DNA from: UBA4132 sp037133675
Lineage (GTDB): Bacteria > Pseudomonadota > Gammaproteobacteria > Methylococcales > Methylomonadaceae
Assembly: GCA_037133675.1 (NCBI GenBank)
Contig: JBAXNR010000010.1
Location: 1-64,000 of the forward strand
Length of the DNA: 64,000 nucleotides
Direction of reading: 5' to 3'
A program made the position numbers and the translations under genes. Shown piece by piece: positions 1-7,001 of the stretch (positions within the stretch are counted from its first letter, which is position 1; each line of letters starts with the position of its first letter). The notes beneath the pieces are model-generated. The model saw only the letters and a list, made by a program, of their open reading frames with translations, did no database searches and was not told the origin of the DNA.

Positions 1-55
1 AACCGCTGACCTCAACACTGCCAGTGTTGCGCTCTACCAATTGAGCTATGGCCCC
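1..55 (-). tRNA. tRNA-Ala(GGC), 3' part cut off by the window edge
   Basis: Read on the minus strand, the segment begins GGGGCCATAGCTC, has the D-arm AGCTCAATTGGTAGAGC, and an anticodon arm CAACA-CTGGCAG-TGTTG whose loop gives anticodon GGC. That is alanine tRNA. The T-arm and acceptor 3' strand lie beyond position 1. It sits just downstream of gltX on the same strand, a common gammaproteobacterial arrangement. Confidence 0.93.
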
Positions 56-102
56 TCTGTAAAGAACGGGCATTCTACAGGTTTTAATGATTATGTCCAC
101 TG

Positions 103-1509
103 TTAATTTATGCTTTTGATGTGTTCAATCGCTTTTTGTAGGCGATTTAGGGTTTTTTCTTTACCGAGTAGCGATAAAGTAATATCAATAGCAGGAGAGA
201 CTGCTGAGCCACACACTGCGACTCTTAAGGGCTGCGCCACTTTTCCTAAACCGAGTGATAGGCTTTCGGCAACATTATTCACGATGTGATGCAAAATTTC
301 GCCATTCCAATAAGTAACGGCTGAAAACTCTTCATGCAAGCGTGTTAAAACCGCAACTGCATCCTGCGTAAAATTCTTTTTCGCCGCTTTTTCATCATAA
401 GTATCAAAATCTTTATAGAAATAAACACTCGCTGCCGCCATATCAACTAAAGTTTTACAACGTTCACGCTGTGCTTTAACCACATCGACTAAATCAGCAC
501 CTTCGGTCGGATCAATACCTAACTGTCCAATATGCCAGCTTAAATGCCGTGCGACGTGCGCAGGATCGCTGTGCATAATGTAATGATGATTCAGCCATAA
601 CAGCTTTTCCATGTTAAACGTAGACGCTGAACCGTTCACATTTTCCAGATCAAAAAATTCAATCATTTCATCAATAGAAAAAATCTCTTGATCGCCATGA
701 GACCAACCCAAGCGCACCAGATAATTTAATAAAGCTTCAGGTAAATAACCATCATCACGAAACTGCATCACACTGACCGCGCCATGCCGTTTAGATAGTC
801 TCGCCCCATCCGAACCTAAAATCATCGGCAAATGCGCATATTTTGGCAGTGCCGCATTCAAGGCATTAAGAATATTCATTTGCCGAGGCGTGTTGTTAAT
901 ATGATCGTCACCACGAATCACATGAGTGACCTGCATATCCATATCATCAACCACCACCGTGAGGTTATAAGTCGGCGTACCGTCGCCTCTGGCAATAATC
1001 AAATCATCCAATTCTTTATTGGCGACCACAATTTCGCCTTTTACCAAATCAGGAATGCTAACCACGCCATCGACTGGATTTTTAAAGCGAATCACTCGTT
1101 CACGCTCATCCGCAGACTCAGCAGGCAAGTCACGACATTTACCGTTATAACGCGGCTTTTCCTTGTTCGCCATTTGCTCAGTACGCAAGGTTTCCAGCTC
1201 GTCTTTACTGCAATAGCAATAATAAGCATCACCTTGATCCAATAACTGCTGAATAATTTCCTTGTAACGGTCAAAACGATGAGTTTGATAAAAAGGCCCT
1301 TGATCGTATTCCAATCCTAACCACGTCATGCCTTGTAAAATAGCATCAACAGATTCTTGTGTAGAGCGTTCTAAATCGGTATCTTCAATGCGTAAAATAA
1401 ATTGACCGCCATGTTTACGCGCATAAAGCCAAGAAAAAAGGGCAGTACGCGCACCACCGACGTGGAGATAACCTGTAGGACTGGGAGCAAAACGTGTTGT
1501 TATAGTCAT
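103..1509 (-). CDS. gltX: glutamate--tRNA ligase
   Basis: Class I aminoacyl-tRNA synthetase that charges tRNA-Glu with glutamate in the cytoplasm. The protein opens with TTRFAPSPTGYLHVGG, where HVGG is the HIGH signature, and carries the KMSKS equivalent as ARLSKRHGA at about residue 240. A CYC...Y...C pattern near residues 95-125 matches the zinc-binding insert of the E. coli-type enzyme. Length (468 aa) is normal. I start it at 1509 because a 12-residue extension from 1545 precedes the conserved MTITTRFAPSP start and has no family counterpart. The gene reads toward tRNA-Ala. No anomaly is visible. Confidence 0.97.
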   Translation of the reverse strand: MTITTRFAPSPTGYLHVGGARTALFSWLYARKHGGQFILRIEDTDLERSTQESVDAILQGMTWLGLEYDQGPFYQTHRFDRYKEIIQQLLDQGDAYYCYCSKDELETLRTEQMANKEKPRYNGKCRDLPAESADERERVIRFKNPVDGVVSIPDLVKGEIVVANKELDDLIIARGDGTPTYNLTVVVDDMDMQVTHVIRGDDHINNTPRQMNILNALNAALPKYAHLPMILGSDGARLSKRHGAVSVMQFRDDGYLPEALLNYLVRLGWSHGDQEIFSIDEMIEFFDLENVNGSASTFNMEKLLWLNHHYIMHSDPAHVARHLSWHIGQLGIDPTEGADLVDVVKAQRERCKTLVDMAAASVYFYKDFDTYDEKAAKKNFTQDAVAVLTRLHEEFSAVTYWNGEILHHIVNNVAESLSLGLGKVAQPLRVAVCGSAVSPAIDITLSLLGKEKTLNRLQKAIEHIKSIN

Positions 1510-1642
1510 GAGTGGAGTCGTTAAAAAGTGAATTACGATGAACAAGTGCAGATTTTACCATTATTTAGCATTGTCTAGTTATTCACTGCAATAATCTTCA
1601 TGCTACCATTCGCCACACTTAGCTCCCGCCTTATAAACCACC

Positions 1643-4600
1643 ATGCCCCTATTCAATAAAAAAATCATTCAGCAAAATCTGACTATTCAAGACATTCCCA
1701 CCACGCATTTAAGCATTCTGCAAAACTGGCAAACACGCATTGCTAACCGTGATTTAGAAACCCAAAGCGAAGTCGCGCTACAAGGCGTATTTATGCAGTC
1801 CATCATGGTGGATGTTTTAGGCTATCAGCAATACGGTGAACAAACTTACAGCATTGCCAAAGAATACCCGATTGCACGCGGCGCGGTGGATGTCGCGCTT
1901 GGACAATTCACAGCCGATAAACACGACGATCAATTACACGCCGTGCTAGAACTCAAAGGCGCGAAAACTAAAAACCTTGATGCCATTATGAGTGGGCGAT
2001 TTAAAACCCCCGTGCAGCAAGCGTGGGATTATGCGCGAGATGCTAAAGGTTGCCAGTGGATATTGGTGTCCAATTATGTCGAATTGCGCTTGTATGCCAT
2101 CGCTGAAACTTCGTTAATTTATGAACAATTTGAGTTAGCCAAACTTACCGACCCAGAGGAGTACACACGGTTTATCTTGTGTCTACACGCTGATAATCTA
2201 CTGACAGGTAACACCAAAGAGCTACTAGAACAAAGTCATCAAGCCACCAAAGACATTACTGCGCGTTTTTATGCCGATTACAAAGCCGTGCGTGAAACCT
2301 TAATCACCCGCTTGATTGAAGACAATTCTGAAATTAAACCGCTGGAACTTATTGCCCCTGCACAAAAATTACTAGACCGCATTTTGTTTGTCGCCTTTTC
2401 CGAAGATCGCGGTTTAATTCCCCATCACAGCATTGAACAAGCCTATAAACACGTTGATATTTACAATCCAAAACCTGTTTATCACAACTTTAAAGGCTTG
2501 TTTAACGCCATCAACAAAGGCAGTATTTTATTAAAAGTCCCTGCCTATAACGGTGGCTTATTCGCACCTGACAAACTGTTCGACAAACTCAATGTAGCAG
2601 ATGAACTGTGTACAGGTTTTTTAGAACTGGCAAAATACGATTTTAACTCTGAAATTTCCGTCACCGTGTTAGGGCATATTTTTGAACAATCCATTGCCGA
2701 TTTAGAAGACATTACCGCACAAATCCAAAGCGGCAACAGCTTACAAAAAACCGTTAAAACCACCTCAGTAACTGGCAAACGCAAACAACACGGCGTAGTT
2801 TACACCCCCGACCACATCACCGCGTTCATCGTTGAACACACGCTAGGCGAGCATTTACAACAACGCTTTGAAGTGTGTTTAAACAACTTTGGCACAGTTG
2901 ATGACGAAGGCAAAATTAACTGGCACGATGCAAAACGCACATCTAAAAAACTCAAGAAAAAACTCACCGATACGGATATTGAATTGCAATTTTGGGATGC
3001 GTGGCAAACGGAATTGGAAACCATCAAAATCGTTGATCCTGCCTGTGGTTCGGGTGCATTTTTGGTTGCCGCATTTGATGTGTTATATGCCGAATATCGA
3101 CGTATCAACGACAAAATTGCTGAAATTACAGGACAACGCCCTGCACGGGATTTAAACAAAGAAATTTTAAATCGCAACCTCAGCGGCGTGGATGTGAATC
3201 CTGAATCGATTGAAATCACTAAATTATCGTTGTGGTTAAAAACCGCTGAACGTGGCAAAAAACTCGCCACCATCGACCAGCATTTACAAGTCGGCAACAG
3301 TCTTGGTTTTACCGCGCCTGTCTCTGAGGGCGGTTTTTGTTGGCAAAACCAGTTTGCTAAAATCATGCAGTCGGGCGGTTTTGATGTCGTGCTGGGTAAT
3401 CCGCCTTATGTGCGCCAAGAATTATTGGGTGACGTGAAGCCGTATTTGCAAAAGAATTACAAAGATGTTTATCACGGTGTCGCGGATTTATACGCCTACT
3501 TTTTCGAGCTGGGTTTAAAACTGCTCAAGCCTAATGGAATGCTAGGTTTTATCAGCTCTGCAACATTTTTTAAAACAAGCTCAGGCGAACCGCTACGCCA
3601 TTATTTACAAACCCATGCAACGCTGAAAAAAGTTGTTGATTTTGGTGATTTGCAGGTTTTTGAAAGCGTGACCACCTATCCAGCGATTTTGATTTTTCAA
3701 AATGCGAAACCGAAAGATGACAGCGAAATTCAGACACTGGTATTAAAAAATAACTTGCCAAAAAAGTTAAGCGAAACCTTTGCCGCGCAACATGGCGTTA
3801 TGGCTCATGCACAATTGCGGGCTGATAGTTGGCAATTGGAAGATGCGCGACTCAGTCAATTACGCGACAAACTTACGCGGGGTTATCCAACGTTGAAAGC
3901 TGTTTATGGCTCACCGCTTTACGGTATCAAAACAGGATTGAATGAAGCCTTTGTCATTGACCGCGCCACTAAAGATAAACTGATACAACAAGACCCAAAC
4001 TCTGCGGAATTATTAAAACCGTTTTTGGAAGGTAAAGATTTAAAAAAATGGCACTCAGCAGCGCGTGATTTGTGGTTGATTTTTATTCCTTGGCATTTCC
4101 CATTACATAAAGATTTATCAATTAAAGGTGCTTCTGAAAAAGCAGAACAAGAATTTGAAAAACAATATCCTGCAATTTATCAACATTTAACGCAATTCAA
4201 AAGTCAATTATCAGCAAGAAATAAAGCGGAAACAGGAATTCATTATGAGTGGTATGCTCTGCAAAGGTACGCAGCAAGTTATTACGAAGAATTTGAAAAG
4301 CCGAAAATTATTTATAATCGATTTATGGCGGAATCAAATTTCTGGCTAGATAATAAAAATTATTATTTTAACAATGCGTTAAATCTTATTCCTAAAACAA
4401 CGTATTATGAACTCGGTATTTTATTAAGTCCTGTTCATTGGTTTTTATTAACTGCCAATGCTTCAACAATGAGCGGTGGGTTTTATCAAATACATGGTCA
4501 TGTATTAGAAAAATTACCCATTCCACCCGCAACGCCCGAACAAAAAACCCACATCGGCACACTCGCTGAACAATGCCAAATCCTAGCCGAACAACGCTAC

Positions 4601-4900
4601 ACGCTAGAAACCAACATCCGCCGCCGTTTTCCTGATTTGGGCGTGGTGAAATTAACGCAAAAACTAGAACGCTGGTGGCTGTTAGATTTTAAAGCCGTGC
4701 AGGATGAATTAAAAAAATCCTATAAAATCGACATTCCTTTAAAAGAACGTGGCGCGTGGCAAGCCTTTCTCGAAGAAGCAAAAACTGAACGTGAACAATT
4801 AGCGGCACAGATTACGTTGTTAGAAAAGGAGTTAAACACAGCGGTATACGCCTTGTTCGACTTAACCGATGAAGAAATTAGTTTGATTGAAAGTGCGTAG
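1643..4900 (+). CDS. Eco57I-like single-chain restriction-modification enzyme (type IIG-like)
   Basis: A 1085-aa fused nuclease, adenine methyltransferase and specificity protein. The N-terminal 200 residues contain a plausible PD-(D/E)xK site (D83, then E103-L-K105). The methyltransferase core shows motif I DPACGSGAFL from D465 and catalytic motif IV NPPY (N586-Y589), typical of N6-adenine methylases. The C-terminal third resembles TaqI-like target-recognition regions and ends in a coiled-coil-rich tail. Known relatives methylate and cut at or near one recognition site with a single polypeptide. No separate specificity or nuclease gene is nearby. It lies immediately outside the attL copy of the integrated element, so it belongs to the flanking chromosome or an older insertion. 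The recognition sequence cannot be read from the protein. Confidence 0.85.
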   Translation: MPLFNKKIIQQNLTIQDIPTTHLSILQNWQTRIANRDLETQSEVALQGVFMQSIMVDVLGYQQYGEQTYSIAKEYPIARGAVDVALGQFTADKHDDQLHAVLELKGAKTKNLDAIMSGRFKTPVQQAWDYARDAKGCQWILVSNYVELRLYAIAETSLIYEQFELAKLTDPEEYTRFILCLHADNLLTGNTKELLEQSHQATKDITARFYADYKAVRETLITRLIEDNSEIKPLELIAPAQKLLDRILFVAFSEDRGLIPHHSIEQAYKHVDIYNPKPVYHNFKGLFNAINKGSILLKVPAYNGGLFAPDKLFDKLNVADELCTGFLELAKYDFNSEISVTVLGHIFEQSIADLEDITAQIQSGNSLQKTVKTTSVTGKRKQHGVVYTPDHITAFIVEHTLGEHLQQRFEVCLNNFGTVDDEGKINWHDAKRTSKKLKKKLTDTDIELQFWDAWQTELETIKIVDPACGSGAFLVAAFDVLYAEYRRINDKIAEITGQRPARDLNKEILNRNLSGVDVNPESIEITKLSLWLKTAERGKKLATIDQHLQVGNSLGFTAPVSEGGFCWQNQFAKIMQSGGFDVVLGNPPYVRQELLGDVKPYLQKNYKDVYHGVADLYAYFFELGLKLLKPNGMLGFISSATFFKTSSGEPLRHYLQTHATLKKVVDFGDLQVFESVTTYPAILIFQNAKPKDDSEIQTLVLKNNLPKKLSETFAAQHGVMAHAQLRADSWQLEDARLSQLRDKLTRGYPTLKAVYGSPLYGIKTGLNEAFVIDRATKDKLIQQDPNSAELLKPFLEGKDLKKWHSAARDLWLIFIPWHFPLHKDLSIKGASEKAEQEFEKQYPAIYQHLTQFKSQLSARNKAETGIHYEWYALQRYAASYYEEFEKPKIIYNRFMAESNFWLDNKNYYFNNALNLIPKTTYYELGILLSPVHWFLLTANASTMSGGFYQIHGHVLEKLPIPPATPEQKTHIGTLAEQCQILAEQRYTLETNIRRRFPDLGVVKLTQKLERWWLLDFKAVQDELKKSYKIDIPLKERGAWQAFLEEAKTEREQLAAQITLLEKELNTAVYALFDLTDEEISLIESA

Positions 4901-4916
4901 CATTAGGAGTCCAAAA

Positions 4917-5012
4917 TTAGACGACAATAAAAAACCCGCTAAGCCTTGTAGCTTGGGGGTTTGATGTATTTCTGTGTACCTTGCTGTACTTACTTGGTTG
5001 AGAAAAGGACTT
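4917..5012. repeat. attL: displaced copy of the tRNA-Leu 3' edge and terminator
   Basis: Matches 13068-13167 over about 80 bp with two substitutions (c4922 versus a13073, and g4956 versus c13107). It then diverges by a small indel inside the tRNA 3' end: TTGAGAAAAGGACTT here against the intact TGCCGAGAAAAGGACTT. It marks the far end of the integrated element. Its imperfect hairpin could still act as a terminator between the R-M gene and the element. Confidence 0.88.
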
Positions 5013-5067
5013 TAATTTACTCATAACATACTGATATTAAATGATTTAATAAAATCAATCCATTGGT

Positions 5068-5086
5068 GTTACTGAAAATGTTACTG
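5068..5086. promoter_or_regulatory. Left arm-type integrase sites (two GTTACTG motifs)
   Basis: GTTACTG occurs at 5068-5074 and 5080-5086, exactly 12 bp apart, about 60-70 bp inside attL. The same motif occurs at the other end at 13014 and 13026, also 12 bp apart. Motifs of one spacing inside both ends are what arm-type binding sites of a tyrosine integrase look like. The binding role is inferred. Confidence 0.5.
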
Positions 5087-5110
5087 TTTTTTTCCTTTGT
5101 GTTGCAAATA

Positions 5111-5176
5111 TTTCATGGTTTCGACACTGGCAAGACTTAACCTTTACCGTGCTTTCATGGTTTCGATATTGGCAAG
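5111..5176 (+). repeat. Two 24-bp direct repeats, 42-bp period
   Basis: The unit TTTCATGGTTTCGAxAxTGG (followed by CAAG) occurs at 5111-5134 and 5153-5176 with two mismatches; a partial third copy (CCAGTGTGGCAAG) follows near 5188. They lie in the 400-bp gene-free left end of the element. Their role is unknown; packaging, excision-protein or arm sites are possibilities. Confidence 0.5.
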
Positions 5177-5202
5177 CGGTTCATATTCCAGTGTGGCAAG
5201 GC

Positions 5203-5229
5203 TCGTAGCCCTCGCTACGAACTTTTTTA
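5203..5229 (+). terminator. Hairpin with short T-run in the left end of the element
   Basis: TCGTAGC-CCTC-GCTACGA forms a perfect 7-bp stem with a 4-base loop, followed by ACTTTTTT. It could terminate plus-strand reading from the host side, or be one of the small palindromes scattered through this genome. The rest of 5010-5428 holds no convincing gene. Confidence 0.4.
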
Positions 5230-5358
5230 ATTTATTTTTAAGAAAGTGAAGATGACCGCGCTCATAACTATTTGTTTTTATTTGAAAAATATAATTATCA
5301 AGGTCAAAGTATTTCACAAAATGGAATGGTTTGTCATTAGTTAAAAATGATTATAAAA

Positions 5359-5415
5359 CCGTTCGCATTTAGCCTGTCTAGCCGTGTATCTGGTTTGACA
5401 GGTTCATACGAACGG
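5359..5415. terminator. Nested inverted repeat after the last gene of the element operon
   Basis: The outer arms are CCGTTCG (5359-5365) and CGAACGG (5409-5415); the inner arms are CCTGTC (5373-5378) and GACAGG (5397-5402). It lies just past the stop codon of the leftmost minus-strand gene and is followed on that strand by a short T-rich run. The simplest reading is a transcription terminator for the long minus-strand operon. Confidence 0.45.
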
Positions 5416-5428
5416 CATTATTTTATTT

Positions 5429-5818
5429 TTACATCCTTGCGGACATATCCACTCGGCTGGTCAACATAGCGTGAGTTCTTTTTAAAGCATCAAGAGTGTA
5501 GGTCTTGGTGTTTATGTCACGAATTGTTATGTTAATTTTCGATATTAAAATATCAATCTCCAAGCCAAGGCGATTCCTATCTATCGCAATACTTTGCTGA
5601 ATAGCTTTTTCATACTCAACTCTTGAGCGAAAATCGACAGGCGATAATGAACCAGCGCGGGGGGGTGTATACTTTAACAGCTCTATCCCCGCTTTCTCAG
5701 TGTCTCGTTTTTCTTTAAGAGACTTTAGCTCGGTACTTAATTCTTCAATAAGTAATTTTGAAGCATTAAATTTCAAGACTAAAGCGTTGGTGGGTCTGTC
5801 CAAAGTTTCAGTAGTCAT
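5429..5818 (-). CDS. Hypothetical coiled-coil protein of the integrated element
   Basis: I do not recognise this 129-aa protein. It is rich in Glu, Lys, Leu and Ile with a likely coiled coil at about residues 22-45 (ELSTELKSLKEKRDTEK) and a second helix near 75-110. It has no signal peptide or membrane segment. The start has a good ribosome site (GAGAAG, 5 nt spacing) and overlaps the end of the preceding gene by 11 nt, so the two are probably translationally coupled. Position at the far end of the element, away from the integrase, is typical for cargo or for satellite packaging functions, but nothing in the sequence shows either. Confidence 0.6.
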   Translation of the reverse strand: MTTETLDRPTNALVLKFNASKLLIEELSTELKSLKEKRDTEKAGIELLKYTPPRAGSLSPVDFRSRVEYEKAIQQSIAIDRNRLGLEIDILISKINITIRDINTKTYTLDALKRTHAMLTSRVDMSARM

Positions 5819-6068
5819 ATTTCTTCTCTACTTCGTTTTTAAACGGGTTTTTAGTCGGTGGTACTTTTTGCTGGTTTCCTGCTTGTTGCGGATCGGCATT
5901 GATAAGAAACGTTTCAAGCGACAGGATAAACGCATCATAATCAGCAATGAATGCGTTTATCTTATCAAGGTTCTTTTTTAGGTCTTCCGCTTCAGTCAAC
6001 ATTGATTTTCTAATGTTTCTTGCAGCATTTATACCGCTCTGGATTTTTTTTGTTTCGGTAGCGTCCAT
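5808..6068 (-). CDS. Hypothetical small helical protein of the integrated element
   Basis: An 86-aa protein beginning MDATETKKIQSGINAARN. I prefer this start to the ATG at 6083 because GAGAGA lies 5-6 nt upstream of 6068. It is predicted largely helical (MLTEAEDLKKNLDKINAFIA) with a Pro/Lys-rich tail. It has no signal peptide. Its end overlaps the next gene by 11 nt. I see no recognisable family. Confidence 0.55.
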   Translation of the reverse strand: MDATETKKIQSGINAARNIRKSMLTEAEDLKKNLDKINAFIADYDAFILSLETFLINADPQQAGNQQKVPPTKNPFKNEVEKKYDY

Positions 6069-6140
6069 TTGTTTCTCTCTCATGATTTTAGGGTTAGTTT
6101 TGTTTTTACCGCTGGAATTTTAATTCTACTGTTTCACCTC

Positions 6141-6332
6141 CTACTCTGGCACTTGGAACGGTTCACGCGCTATTTTCAAAAACACGCGGGCTGACACAGT
6201 ACATCCGCACTGATGACAGTGTAAATAGGAGGTAAACACCATTTGTTTATGCTCCTTATCCTCAAATTTCATGTTTGGTGGTCTGGCATGAGCGGTTAAT
6301 GCTTCCCCGCAATCTGTACAATTAATGCGCAT
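6141..6332 (-). CDS. Ogr/Delta-like zinc-finger transcriptional activator
   Basis: A 63-aa protein with a CTDC pair at residues 5-8 and a CHQCGC cluster near residue 39. This spacing fits the Ogr/Delta zinc finger family of P2-like phages and P4-like satellites, which activates late promoters. The motif AHARPP after the first pair also resembles the AHARTS segment of P2 Ogr. GAGG lies 6 nt before the ATG. It follows ssb by 21 bp in the same operon. If correct, it suggests dependence on, or cross-talk with, a P2-like helper phage. A generic small zinc-ribbon protein is the alternative. Confidence 0.7.
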   Translation of the reverse strand: MRINCTDCGEALTAHARPPNMKFEDKEHKQMVFTSYLHCHQCGCTVSARVFLKIAREPFQVPE

Positions 6333-6353
6333 TTTTACCTCAAGAATAAAGAG

Positions 6354-6671
6354 TTAAACCGCTTTACGTTTTTTAACGTCATACACGCTTAAACAATCGG
6401 ATACCGTCACATTCAAGCCGTGTTTAGTTTCGCCTGTCGTTTTGTCTTGCCAAGTGCTTGGCTTTAACGCGCCTGTTATCGCTAAAGCATCGCCTTTTTT
6501 CAGCTTGGCTATTTTTTCAGCCGCTTCATTGAATGCAATACCTGTTATCACCATTGGGATAGGTTCACCTGTCGATACGGTCAACATGAAGTTACAGAAG
6601 TTATTGCCGTTTGCCGATGATCTTAATACCGTGTCTTTTATCAGTTTGCCGTTGATAAGTGCATCAATCAT
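6354..6671 (-). CDS. ssb: Single-stranded DNA-binding protein of the element (OB fold)
   Basis: A 105-aa protein with the SSB pattern: an N-terminal strand (ALINGKLIKDTVLR), an NFCNFMLTV core, IAFNEAAEKIAKLKKGDALA, then ITGALKPSTWQD-KTTGETK and a final strand. This is the order of the SSB OB fold. It lacks the acidic C-terminal tip (DDDIPF type) of cellular SSB, which is usual for phage and plasmid SSBs. It lies next to a cluster of heptamer repeats and the primase-helicase gene, forming a compact replication module. The start has AGGG upstream. Confidence 0.8.
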   Translation of the reverse strand: MIDALINGKLIKDTVLRSSANGNNFCNFMLTVSTGEPIPMVITGIAFNEAAEKIAKLKKGDALAITGALKPSTWQDKTTGETKHGLNVTVSDCLSVYDVKKRKAV

Positions 6672-6768
6672 TTTTTAGCCCTGTTTGTTGTATGTTTGTC
6701 GATTGCCATTTTTGCCGCCTGCGTTTTTATGGAAAAAGTCACCAATATATAAAAAAGGGAAGTCCCCC

Positions 6769-6990
6769 CTTTAACATCTTTAACACTATACTTTTTTATA
6801 GTCTCTAGCCCTTAGTTAGCGCGGCTTTAAGCTTGTTAAAGGTCATCTTTAACAACCTTTAACAACCTTTAACTTTTTTCTAACCATAAAATAATTATGT
6901 GAAATGTTGTTAAAGATACCTTTAACAGTCTTAAGCCCTTATGTATCAAGGCTTGTAGCCAAGTTGTTAAAGATGTTAAAGGTGTTAAAG
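6769..6990. repeat. Iteron cluster: eleven GTTAAAG/CTTTAAC heptamers (candidate replication origin)
   Basis: CTTTAAC begins at 6769, 6778, 6847, 6857, 6867 and 6920; its complement GTTAAAG begins at 6835, 6909, 6966, 6975 and 6984. Within sub-clusters the copies are 9, 10 or 12 bp apart, close to one helical turn. The block fills the 330-bp gap between the primase-helicase stop and ssb. P4-like satellites place the iterons bound by their alpha primase-helicase in ori and crr regions near this gene, so an origin role is reasonable. The repeats themselves are read directly; the function is inference. Confidence 0.65.
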
Positions 6991-7001
6991 GTATTAACCA
7001 T

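Noticed and set aside
832..1245. 137-codon plus-strand frame within gltX
   Set aside because: Antisense shadow of gltX, which has full family motifs.
2800..3366. 188-codon minus-strand frame within the restriction-modification gene
   Set aside because: Antisense shadow of the methyltransferase domain; its sense frame carries the DPACGSGAF motif.
6769..6990. CRISPR array
   Set aside because: The repeated unit is only 7 bp, occurs on both strands and has no uniform 30-bp spacers; iterons explain it better.
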